A stretch of 64,000 nt of DNA, taken from contig NZ_AJLL01000012.1 of the NCBI RefSeq assembly GCF_000317225.1, positions 102,064 to 166,063 on the forward strand. Direction: 5' to 3'. Source of the stretch: Fischerella thermalis PCC 7521 (lineage in GTDB: Bacteria; Cyanobacteriota; Cyanobacteriia; Cyanobacteriales; Nostocaceae). Below are positions 16,423-26,732 of the stretch, one piece after another; position 1 is the stretch's first letter; each line of letters opens with the position of its first letter. Position numbers and translations under genes: made by a program. Below the pieces are notes generated by a model, which saw only the letters and a list, made by a program, of their open reading frames with translations, searched no databases and was not told the origin of the DNA.

Positions 16423-18078
16423 CTACTGATGACCATTGACTTTTGACTGTTGCTCCCTGAGTCTTGAATCTGGACTAACTAACAGTTGAGCATCATTTAC
16501 CCAGATGGCTTGTTGGGGGACAGGAATAAAAATTCCGGCATGATCAAAGGCGATTTTGAGACGGCGGCGAAACTCTCGCGCGACATCCCATTGCTTGAGT
16601 GGCTGAGTTTTGATCCAGACACGAATTAATAAACCGCGATCGCCAAAGTTATCTATCCCCAAAACCTGGGGTGTTTCGACAATTTGATGTTGCCATTTGG
16701 GGTCTTCATCCATTTCTATGGCGACTTTCTTAATTAAATTCAAAGCCTCATCAATATCAGTTTTGTAGTCAACTGGAACAGTTAAATCAGCGCGTGACCA
16801 ACGACTCGAGAGGTTAGCGACGATTTTAATTTCACTGTTAGGAATGGTGATCAAGCGTCCTTCTGCATCTCGAACTTGAGTCATCCGCAGATTCAGATTT
16901 TCTACTAAACCTCCTACAGTCCCTACAGAAATGACATCACCTAAAGCGTACTGGTCTTCTAGGATGATCAAAAAGCCGTTAATCGCATCTTTGATCAAAT
17001 TTTGGGAAGCAAGAGATACAGCCACACCAACTAAACCAGCACCCGCCAACAAAGGAACAACGTCTATACCTAAAGCCAGCAGCGCACATAGAATACCCAC
17101 CCCCACGCAGACAATAGTAACCATACTTTTTGTTACACCAGAAATCGTAGAAACTCGTAGTTGTAGACGTTCAGAAGTTTCTGGAGTCAGTAAAGCACTA
17201 CTACTAACAAAAGCAGAGGTGAAACGATCAATAAGTAAATAGCTCAAACGCACCGATACATAAGTTCCAATTGCTACAGCACCTAAGATCACAGGAAACT
17301 GTAAACCGAGGAAAATTCCTAACTGGAGCGATCGCGTATGGGGAAACAAACCCAGGATAAATAATGCTCCGCCTCCCCAAATACCTACTTGGCCGATCTG
17401 ATACAGCCGTTTTGTGACTTCTTGGATATGGCGTTGTTGCTGTTGATTTAGCTGTGTTGTAATTGGTCTAGCTGTTGGTGAAGCGGTAGAAGCTAGTTGC
17501 TGTTGGATAAAAGTCCTTTGTGAGCGGTTTTTCCAACGAGTCAGTCCCCAACTAATGACAAGGATGCTTAGTCCACATCCAACAGCAATTGCACCCTGAC
17601 GGACTAAAAACTCTGGTTCTCGCTCTTGTTTTGCCTGTTCTAGTTGTTCTCGTAAGCTTTGGGAGATTTGATTTGCTAAGGTCCAAGCATCTACTTGTCG
17701 TAGTCTGGCATCTTGGTCAGTAATAGTCATTAACTGTCGGTTGTTGACATAAATTACTGGCAATCCGTTTTCGGTCTTAACTTGCACATCCAGTTTTGCA
17801 TCTGGATTTCGAAAGTATTCTTGACTAATTTGATTGATATTTTCCTGGATATTCTCTAAACGCTCCGTAAAGTTCGCTCTTGGTGCGGTGATCTGAAATA
17901 AACGCTTACCATCCAAATAAACCCAGCCTGTAACTGTTCTGCTATCCGATTCACTAGTCCGCAAATTCGGGGGTTGCAGGTTGGGTATAAAGGGAATCTG
18001 CGCTGTAGCTTGTGGCATTACTCCAACAGTAACGACTATTGAAGAGAAAGCGATCGTCGCTACGAATCGAGAGCGCAA
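16423..18078 (-). CDS. MscS-family mechanosensitive channel with TTG start
   Basis: This 551-residue protein has a signal peptide (ATIAFSSIVVTVGVMPQATA), then a periplasmic region of ~130 residues, then four or five membrane segments. The MscS core follows: the pore helix region LLAGAGLVGVAVSLASQNLI, the beta domain IPNSEIKIVANLSSRWSRAD, and the C-terminal cytoplasmic alpha/beta domain. Family members open under membrane tension during hypo-osmotic shock. No ATG is available at the natural start. A TTG at 18076-18078 is preceded by aaaggaggtatcca, a strong ribosome binding site, which supports that start. Confidence 0.88.
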   Translation of the reverse strand: MRSRFVATIAFSSIVVTVGVMPQATAQIPFIPNLQPPNLRTSESDSRTVTGWVYLDGKRLFQITAPRANFTERLENIQENINQISQEYFRNPDAKLDVQVKTENGLPVIYVNNRQLMTITDQDARLRQVDAWTLANQISQSLREQLEQAKQEREPEFLVRQGAIAVGCGLSILVISWGLTRWKNRSQRTFIQQQLASTASPTARPITTQLNQQQQRHIQEVTKRLYQIGQVGIWGGGALFILGLFPHTRSLQLGIFLGLQFPVILGAVAIGTYVSVRLSYLLIDRFTSAFVSSSALLTPETSERLQLRVSTISGVTKSMVTIVCVGVGILCALLALGIDVVPLLAGAGLVGVAVSLASQNLIKDAINGFLIILEDQYALGDVISVGTVGGLVENLNLRMTQVRDAEGRLITIPNSEIKIVANLSSRWSRADLTVPVDYKTDIDEALNLIKKVAIEMDEDPKWQHQIVETPQVLGIDNFGDRGLLIRVWIKTQPLKQWDVAREFRRRLKIAFDHAGIFIPVPQQAIWVNDAQLLVSPDSRLREQQSKVNGHQ

Positions 18079-18088
18079 TGGATACCTC

Positions 18089-18096
18089 CTTTATCA
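18089..18096 (-). promoter_or_regulatory. Strong Shine-Dalgarno supporting a TTG start
   Basis: On the minus strand aaaggagg lies six bases upstream of the TTG start of the MscS-like gene. It decides the start in the absence of an ATG. Confidence 0.6.
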
Positions 18097-19845
<1,749 letters not shown>

Positions 19846-19920
19846 TCTTTACCGATAATTTACCAAAAGTCATCGAAGAAAAGCTTAAGCTATAGCTAGG
19901 TTTTCTAAGGCTATTGCCTT

Positions 19921-19951
19921 GGGGTAGGCACACCGCCTATCCCTTTTTTTT
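19921..19951 (+). terminator. Rho-independent terminator of ahcY
   Basis: A 9-bp stem ggggtaggc/gcctatccc with a 5-base loop is followed directly by a run of eight T. It is well placed after ahcY. Confidence 0.85.
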
Positions 19952-20152
19952 ATTTATTGGGTAAAGAAAACTCTTGCTAGCTTCTTCCGAAAAGTGCTGC
20001 CTCACTTGGTGATTTACCAGAGTGGCGATCGCGTTCACTAGCGCATCTGGTTCTACGGGTTTAGGAATATGCGGTTGAAATCGAACCTTTAGAGCTTTTT
20101 GTTGGTTAACCTCAGTTCGGGTTAAGAAGATTTTGCTGTTGAACTTAAGCAC
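19937..20152 (-). pseudogene. Remnant of a response-regulator receiver domain
   Basis: The 71-codon frame reads KALKVRFQPHIPKPVEPDAL, then VNAIATLV. This closely matches the last ~40 residues of a receiver domain from hybrid histidine kinases (the conserved Lys and KPVEPDxL helix). The rest of the domain, including the phosphoacceptor Asp, is missing, and the first residues do not fit the family. It is a decayed 3' end of a two-component gene. It also overlaps the ahcY terminator at its own 3' end, which argues against a functional gene. Confidence 0.6.
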
Positions 20153-20529
20153 CAGTTCTCAAAAATCGAACCACAAAGACACGGAGATCACAAAGAAATG
20201 AGAGTTTGAGAGGTATTTTGCACGTGGCGTCACCTGGCGTGGAGGATTTGTATCAAGATTTTTGTGAAACGGTATAAGATAGAAAGGTGCGTTATGGACA
20301 GAACGTCCTCACGCACCGAAAACCACTAAATGGTGCGCTGCGCTGTGCAACAACACACTCTACAGTACTGGATTTGGCAGTAATTCAATCACTTGTGTGT
20401 ACAAAGTGGCTAAAACCACGATTCATAAGCTATTTCAGACTTGTGTGTACACCGTAATTGAAGCGGGGAGATTGAGGGGTTAATTAGACTTTTGCAAGAG
20501 ATCTATTGATTTTTATTTGTTGGTATTGC
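20153..20529. other. Gene-free spacer with short duplicated motifs
   Basis: No coding frame is credible. It contains a gaaccacaaagacacggagat repeat of the dispersed gcagag family (~20166-20186) and a region with two copies of acttgtgtgtaca (near 20391 and 20440), flanked by gtaattcaa and gtaattgaa. This could be the scar of a lost element; nothing functional can be assigned. Confidence 0.4.
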
Positions 20530-20952
20530 CTAGATTTCTACACTATATTTTTTGGCAATTTGACACAGCTGCTCAAACTGTTCTTTTGATGCTAAATCTA
20601 GCTTCTCATCAGGTGGCAATTCATTTTTTGGGCCTTTCGGGACTAAGTACTTGACATACAGAGAAATAAAATCAACGATCGCTGCTATACCAGGCAAAGC
20701 ATGAGTATCAGCTTGTTTTCCTGCCACTAAGATAGCCATACTTCCTTCAATTGATTTCCTGGTAGCATCAGCAAATTGACCAACCAATTCTTGAATATAA
20801 TCTACACTTTCCAGGTTTTCTAACTTCACTAGATCTGGGGTGAATTCGTATCCTGCTGCTGTTGCTTGTTCGAGCACACACCATTGTGTGAACTCTTGCA
20901 GCGCTGCCTCGGGAAGACCAGGAAGATAATTATGTAATTCTGAATTAGACAC
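20530..20952 (-). CDS. Unknown protein downstream of hupL
   Basis: A 140-residue, mostly helical acidic protein (MSNSELHNYLPGLPEAALQE, then FTQWCVLEQATAAGYEF) without signal peptide or clear membrane segment. I do not recognise a family. Its start is a GTG at 20950-20952 with an aaggaaa element upstream. It lies ~170 bases after hupL on the same strand, the spacer being filled by ggggtgatgggg-type tandem repeats, so co-transcription with hupSL is possible but not shown. Confidence 0.6.
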   Translation of the reverse strand: MSNSELHNYLPGLPEAALQEFTQWCVLEQATAAGYEFTPDLVKLENLESVDYIQELVGQFADATRKSIEGSMAILVAGKQADTHALPGIAAIVDFISLYVKYLVPKGPKNELPPDEKLDLASKEQFEQLCQIAKKYSVEI

Positions 20953-20959
20953 TAATTTT

Positions 20960-21119
20960 CCTTTTGAAATTTATAGATGTAGGGAGTGGGAGGGAGGTGG
21001 GGTGATGAGGTGATAGGGTGGTGGGGTGATGGGGAGGTGGGGAGTGTGGGAAATATAAAAAGTCTTTTCTTCTCATACTCCTCATACTTCTCATACCCCT
21101 CATACCCCTCACACCCTCT
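20960..21119. repeat. G-rich/C-rich tandem repeats after hupL
   Basis: The stretch gaggtggggtgatgaggtga (~20990-21045) is followed by ctcatacttctcatacccct (~21070-21115), a purine-rich and then pyrimidine-rich array that could fold back on itself. It lies between hupL and the 140-residue gene. Confidence 0.6.
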
Positions 21120-22715
21120 TTAAGCAGTGCGGAAGCGCGCCAACTCTTCACCTGTTTTGGCATCGTGGGCGTGAACTGTACACACCAAGCAAGAATCAAA
21201 GGATCGGGCAACATGACCTACTTCTATAGGGTCAGCTGGATCAGCAACGGGTATACCCACCAAGGCTTCTTCAATGGGGCCACGCTTTTGTTCGGCGTCC
21301 CGGGGCCCGACGTTCCATGTTGTCGGTGCAATAACCTGGTAGTTCTTGATTTTGCCATCTTCTAGTTCTACCCAGTGACACAGGGAACCGCGCGCTGCTT
21401 CTGTTGCACCCCAACCGCGCCCATCTTTTTGTTTGGGTTTGATATACCAAGGTTCATTTAATTTAAACTCCCGCAGACAGCGTTCGGCTTGACGATACAA
21501 CTTGACAATTTCATGAACCCGTGCTAGCTGACGGACATGGACACTGGGACCGCCCATACGCTTGAAAACATCAAGGATAAATCCATCATAATGTTGCCAA
21601 GATTCGCCATGTGTGCCACCTGCAACCAATTGTCGTGCTAAGGGGCCAGCTTCTAAACGTCCATATTCGATGTGGCGTACTGCACTTGACCAGGAATAAG
21701 CACCGTTGAAGTCTTTGTGATTTTTGGCGGTGGGGTTGGTGGTGCGGTCAAAAGGATGAACATCAGCTGTACCTTCGTCGTACCAGGCGTGAGTAGTATT
21801 CTCTCGAGTAAAGGTATGATCCATCAAAGTGTGAGTGTCGCTGTAACTGTCGTACACTCCACTCTTCATGATCATGGCAGCGTTACGGTTTTCAATGGTT
21901 GGTTTTTGGTATTTATCTTCATGGGGTAGATACCCCCAAGTGACGTATTTACCTACACCACCACCAAATTTATCTAAACCAATATCTAAACCCATGCGCC
22001 AGTAGAAACCCAAGTCTGACTGACGATGGTTACGATTTTCATGCAACCAAGCCATAAAGTCATCATAGGTCTGGATTTCTTCGTAGCGTTCTAAAGAACA
22101 GCCTAACCACACAGGTTCTAACCAATTAGTGCGGAAGTATTCTAGGATTGACCAAGCACGGGTAATATCTGTGAGGGTGGGGGCAGACATGACACCACCA
22201 GGAACCATGTAACTAGAATGGGGCCATTGACCACCCAAAAGGGCATAAATTTCTACAGGTTTGGCAGAAATAGTCACGCCAATTTCGTAATGCTTGCCAG
22301 TAAAGGCAGCAAAGCGGCGGACAGCTTCGTTATAGTAGCGGCTATTTTGGTATTTTTTGTTAGTGAGGTCAATGGCAAATAGACCGTAAAAATAGCGGGG
22401 TATACTTTGAATTGTTTCGACGATTTGACCGAGGTTTCTAGCTAAAATTGCATTGCGCGGCACTTCGGTTTCCCAGGCGGTATCCAATGCCCAAGATGCA
22501 CAAGTGAGGTGAGAACCACCGCATATTCCACAGATACGAGGTGTAACAATTAAGCCAGCTTGGGGGTCTTTACCGCGTAGAATCACTTCAAAGCCTCGAA
22601 AAAGTTCGGCATGAGTCCAAGCGTTGACTACATAACCATCTTCGATTTCCACCCGCACATCTAAATCGCCTTCGACCCTCCCGACGGGTGAGATGTCTAA
22701 TGTTTGAGTTCCCAT
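21120..22715 (-). CDS. hupL: Uptake [NiFe]-hydrogenase large subunit HupL
   Basis: This 531-residue subunit carries the NiFe(CN)2CO active site. The L1 motif RICGICGGSH holds Cys62 and Cys65, and the C-terminal L2 motif DSCLVCTVH holds Cys509 and Cys512. His515 is followed by a 16-residue tail (AHDAKTGEELARFRTA) that the maturation protease removes after nickel insertion. In heterocyst formers HupSL re-oxidises H2 made by nitrogenase. The frame is continuous: the programmed hupL excision element known in some Anabaena strains is absent from this reading. The protease gene hupW is not in the window. It is co-oriented with hupS, 191 bases downstream. Confidence 0.97.
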   Translation of the reverse strand: MGTQTLDISPVGRVEGDLDVRVEIEDGYVVNAWTHAELFRGFEVILRGKDPQAGLIVTPRICGICGGSHLTCASWALDTAWETEVPRNAILARNLGQIVETIQSIPRYFYGLFAIDLTNKKYQNSRYYNEAVRRFAAFTGKHYEIGVTISAKPVEIYALLGGQWPHSSYMVPGGVMSAPTLTDITRAWSILEYFRTNWLEPVWLGCSLERYEEIQTYDDFMAWLHENRNHRQSDLGFYWRMGLDIGLDKFGGGVGKYVTWGYLPHEDKYQKPTIENRNAAMIMKSGVYDSYSDTHTLMDHTFTRENTTHAWYDEGTADVHPFDRTTNPTAKNHKDFNGAYSWSSAVRHIEYGRLEAGPLARQLVAGGTHGESWQHYDGFILDVFKRMGGPSVHVRQLARVHEIVKLYRQAERCLREFKLNEPWYIKPKQKDGRGWGATEAARGSLCHWVELEDGKIKNYQVIAPTTWNVGPRDAEQKRGPIEEALVGIPVADPADPIEVGHVARSFDSCLVCTVHAHDAKTGEELARFRTA

Positions 22716-22906
22716 AATTTATCCTTTTGGTAATTGCTAATCGGTAATTGGTAATTGGTGAGTCAGCGCGCAGAACAGGGGCTTCCTCCCCCAACCCCAA
22801 AGGGGACCCCTAGCCCCCAATCCCCACTTCCCCATGAGCGACTGGCGAACCCGTAAGGGTAATTGGTGGTTTTCTTTCCCATTACCTATTACCCATTACC
22901 CATTAC
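22716..22906 (-). repeat. hupS-hupL intergenic repeat with fold-back potential
   Basis: Next to hupL lies ggtaattgctaatcggtaattggtaa (about 22729-22756), and next to hupS lies cattacctattacccattac and its continuation (about 22877-22905). They are inverted relatives that could pair across the spacer. Between them is ccccaaccccaaaggggacc (from about 22791) of a repeat family also found at 61594-61640. A repeat-based hairpin between hupS and hupL has been described in other Nostoc strains. Confidence 0.6.
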
Positions 22907-23869
<963 letters not shown>

Positions 23870-24639
23870 TGGCCGCGTGTTTGTATTGTTGACAATAGAC
23901 TTGTTGCAGAAGTTGAGGAATCAGGAACAGAAGAACTTTTACCTATTAATTCCTTAACCTTTCCCCTATCCAAAAGGCTATAGCGAGATTTGTAGAGTTT
24001 TACCTGTGAAATCTCGTTTATCTTTCAATATCAAATACTTTTCTTTCCAATAATATTATATTTAAAAAAAATTAAAGTATTAAACAAAACCAATTAGAAC
24101 TTATAATCTAGCTCTTTAGTAACAAAAAATACAGAATATCCAGTTGCTTTAAATATCATTTAATTCAGTAAAATTCACTATATTAAAAATGCCAAACTCT
24201 AAATTTTAGAATTACAAACAAGAGATTATAACTGAAGAGGGATACTCAAATCAGTAATTAAATTATCATATTAATAACATATTAAGCTTTAGATAAGCAG
24301 TAAAACTAACATAATATTTACGTATAGACAGCAAGTCTATTTTATAAATTTTGCACTTGACAAAATCAAAAAAAATTAAACAATTAATAGTAGGGCCAAA
24401 GCATTAACCAAGGGATTTTTCCATCAAGTCGGATATTTTCACCCAAATGCGATGTCCATAAACAAGTTATCAACAATCAAAAACTTTGATCATTATTATT
24501 GAATTATTGATTGCACCTAGCTAACATGAAAACACTTAGTGTCTTAGTGTCTTAGTGGTTAAAAATCATCTTGAACCACCAAAGCACAAAGACGCAAGGA
24601 TAAAAGAGTTTTCTTGGTTTTGCCAACTTTACATCTGCC
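23870..24639. promoter_or_regulatory. Divergent hupS / hyp-cluster control region
   Basis: This 770-base strongly A+T-rich stretch has no credible gene. It must contain the promoter(s) for hupSL on the left and probably one for the accessory/hyp genes on the right. I searched by eye for an NtcA-type GTA-N8-TAC site and found no convincing match. Near the right end (24534-24602) is a fold-back of gtcttagtggtt and aaccaccaaagcacaaagac. Confidence 0.45.
24534..24602. repeat. Palindromic repeat upstream of the TPR gene
   Basis: The left arm acttagtgtcttagtgtctt...ggtt and right arm aaccaccaaagcacaaagac fold into a long imperfect hairpin. A related palindrome lies at 26134-26200. Confidence 0.7.
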
Positions 24640-25590
24640 ATGAAACAAACTATTACAGATACCGCCACCAAAGCAGCGATCGCTGCTATTGCTTCTGAGT
24701 CAGCATCAACAAAAGATAAAATTGAGATGCTAATTCAGATGGCACATGGTTTTGTCAAAAAACCAAAAACTGCTCAAGATTTGTGGAATGCGATCGCCTT
24801 ATATCAAGAAGCAGAAAATTTATGTGGTGAAGATTACTTTTTATTCAAAGCGCGGGCAAAAGTAGGAAGGGCTGGGGCGTTGCAGTCAATACCCCAAGAC
24901 ACAGAAGGATTGTTATTACAAGCACAAGTATTATACACAGAAGCATTACCAATTTTACAAGAATTTGCCTCATCCGAAGAAGTCGCAGAAGCCCAAATGA
25001 ATTACGGCTTAGTGCTACAATCTTTAGTACCATTCAACATGGCAAAAATCGAAGATAGCATCCAGGTATATCAAGCGGCTTTGCGAGTATTCACCTGGGA
25101 AAATTATCCACAGGAATATGCAATTTTACATAACAATATTGCGATCGCCTACCTTTCGATGTCAGGAGGTTTTCAGCAACAATATTTGTTTGAAAGCTTA
25201 GCGGTACAAACTTTTGAGGCTGCACTAAAACACATTAATATCATCGATCATCCCAGGGAATATGCGATGTTGCAGAATAATTTAGGCAATGCCCTGCAAT
25301 ACCTACCATCATCTCATCCCTTAGATAATTTAGTGCGAGCGATCGCAGCTTATGATCAAGCATTAAAAGTGCGTAATCTCCAAGATACACCAATAGAATA
25401 CGCTAACACCATTGCTAACAAAGCCAACGCCTTACTTAATTTACCTGACAACTTGAGTCAACCAGAAACAGGTAATCTGCAAAACTTCACACAAGCGCGT
25501 AATTACTATCAACAAGCTTGGGAAATTTTTACTAAATATGGACAAATAGAGCAAGCGCAAGTAGTAGCCCAAGTATTGGCAGAACTATAA
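24640..25590 (+). CDS. TPR-like protein of the extended hyp cluster
   Basis: A 316-residue all-helical protein with tetratricopeptide-type units, for example WNAIALYQEAENLCGEDYF, SIQVYQAALRVFTWENYPQE, FEAALKHINIIDHPREYAML, and AIAAYDQALKVRNLQDTPIE. Each has the spacing of a TPR helix pair. TPR proteins act as protein-protein scaffolds. In Nostoc sp. PCC 7120, as I recall, a TPR gene with two small membrane-protein genes and a NifU-like gene lies between hupSL and the hyp genes and was proposed to help mature HupS. The same order is seen here. The next gene starts 20 bases downstream. Confidence 0.82.
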   Translation: MKQTITDTATKAAIAAIASESASTKDKIEMLIQMAHGFVKKPKTAQDLWNAIALYQEAENLCGEDYFLFKARAKVGRAGALQSIPQDTEGLLLQAQVLYTEALPILQEFASSEEVAEAQMNYGLVLQSLVPFNMAKIEDSIQVYQAALRVFTWENYPQEYAILHNNIAIAYLSMSGGFQQQYLFESLAVQTFEAALKHINIIDHPREYAMLQNNLGNALQYLPSSHPLDNLVRAIAAYDQALKVRNLQDTPIEYANTIANKANALLNLPDNLSQPETGNLQNFTQARNYYQQAWEIFTKYGQIEQAQVVAQVLAEL

Positions 25591-25609
25591 ATTATCAGGA
25601 GAATAAACT

Positions 25610-25849
25610 ATGACAGATTTGCTTACAACCTTAGCATCGGGTGATATTAACCTACTTACAGGATTGCTCTGGTTAATAATAGCAACTGGATTATCTGTAG
25701 TAGGTGGTGCAATTGGCGGCATACTTTTAGCCGGAGAAGAATTAGGTTATAAATTTGCTGCTACCATTGGTGGATTATTTGCCCCTGCGGGTGTTATTCC
25801 AGCTATGGTATTAGGATTGTTACTTTTGAATTTTTGTCCCAAGTTTTAG
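25610..25849 (+). CDS. Small membrane protein of the extended hyp cluster
   Basis: This 79-residue protein has two hydrophobic helices (LTGLLWLIIATGLSVVGGAI and GLFAPAGVIPAMVLGLLLLN) rich in Gly/Ala, separated by a short polar loop (GEELGYKF). I do not recognise a family. It is preceded by a caggag ribosome site and lies between the TPR gene and another small membrane-protein gene. That position corresponds to the small genes placed before the hyp genes in Nostoc, where a role in hydrogenase maturation is proposed but unproven. Confidence 0.75.
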   Translation: MTDLLTTLASGDINLLTGLLWLIIATGLSVVGGAIGGILLAGEELGYKFAATIGGLFAPAGVIPAMVLGLLLLNFCPKF

Positions 25850-25857
25850 GAGGTTTT

Positions 25858-26082
25858 ATGTTAGAAATCGGCTGGTTTTCTGCTAAATTATTTCTCAAGG
25901 GTAAACTCATACGTGATCCGCAGTATTTTTGGCAGCAAACGGCTATTGGTGCTGCCATAGGTCTGCTCTTACTAATAATACCATTATTCTTGCATTTTCC
26001 CTTATGGCTAACAGTAATATTATCTAGCATCGCAACGGGTGCTATTATGCCTTTATTGCTGCAAGATTTCAAAATGAAATGA
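25858..26082 (+). CDS. Second small membrane protein of the extended hyp cluster
   Basis: This 74-residue protein has a polar N-terminus (MLEIGWFSAKLFLKGKLIRD) and two adjoining hydrophobic stretches (IGAAIGLLLLIIPLFLHF, LWLTVILSSIATGAIMPLLL). The ATG at 25858 is chosen because a perfect aggagg precedes it by four bases; an upstream in-frame TTG (25834) has no such site. Its ribosome binding site overlaps the end of the preceding gene, which suggests translational coupling. Confidence 0.72.
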   Translation: MLEIGWFSAKLFLKGKLIRDPQYFWQQTAIGAAIGLLLLIIPLFLHFPLWLTVILSSIATGAIMPLLLQDFKMK

Positions 26083-26391
26083 GTTTTTGATTTTGAGTAG
26101 CTAACATGAATTGCGTACACCAGAACATATAAAAACTCTTTGTGTCTTGGTGTCTTGGTGGTTTAAGATTTTTTACCACCAAGGCACAAAGTCACCAAGT
26201 TACGGCTTTGCTATCACGCACTATAACTCAATACGGTTCGGTTAAGGCTAGTACTTTTTGTCAAGGTTATTTTTTCTAACGAACTGCACCAGGTGCAGAG
26301 GACACAGAGAAAGAAAAAGAAGGAGAAGGGAACATTGCTTCACTGAACTGTATTGTACTCTAGCTAACAATCAATAATTAACCAATGTATA
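26083..26391. repeat. Repeat-rich break in the hyp cluster
   Basis: 309 bases without a gene. A palindrome runs 26134-26200 (gtgtcttggtgtcttggtgg pairing with ccaccaaggcacaaagtcac), and a gaactgcaccaggtgcagag repeat of the dispersed family runs from ~26280. The insertion separates the small membrane-protein genes from the NifU-like fragment. Confidence 0.65.
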
Positions 26392-26685
26392 ATGATTTCA
26401 CTAGAAGAATTAGTAGAAGAAATTAGCCGTTTTGAAGCAATAATATCTGAGTGGGAAGAGAGTCAAAGGTGCGTAGCTATAGGCTTGAAACGTGCTATTG
26501 AAGATTTACATAAAGAAGCTTTAACTCGTTTAATTAAAAGTGTTAAACAAGAGTCAGTATCAGCTTTGCGTAATGCTGTTCAAGATGAAGTGGTTTACGG
26601 AGTATTGCTTTATCATGAACTAGTAAAATCACCAACACTACCTTTACGACAACGAACATGGATGCACACAGATAAATACAGATGA
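26392..26685 (+). pseudogene. Truncated NifU-domain protein of the extended hyp cluster
   Basis: The 97-codon frame (MISLEELVEEISRFEAIISE, then CVAIGLKRAIEDLHKEALTR and DEVVYGVLLYHELVK) looks like the helical N-terminal part of a cyanobacterial NifU-family protein. As I recall, the intact protein continues with PPLEER... and a NifU iron-sulfur scaffold domain containing CxxC. Here the frame turns into WMHTDKYR and stops inside a palindromic cacacagataaatacagatg repeat. The NifU domain is therefore missing, and hypF begins 47 bases later. The remaining half may be expressed but cannot carry a cluster on the lost cysteines. Confidence 0.6.
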
Positions 26686-26712
26686 TTTATTGGTGTGCAT
26701 CTGTGTGTATTG
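26659..26712. repeat. Palindromic acacagat repeat ending the NifU-like frame
   Basis: The sequence gatgcacacagataaataca and its inverted partner tggtgtgcatctgtgtgtat form a hairpin. It supplies the last codons and stop of the NifU-like frame and ends just before the hypF start. Relatives lie at 4730-4905, 7452-7545, 33030-33085 and 59724-59795. Confidence 0.75.
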
Positions 26713-26732
26713 ATATCTTTGAATTATGCAAA

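Noticed and set aside
21120..22715. Possible programmed excision element in hupL
   Set aside because: The frame is continuous with all motifs present and no integrase gene or long insertion is seen.
23870..24639. NtcA binding site upstream of hupS
   Set aside because: No GTA-N8-TAC or close variant was found in the divergent spacer.
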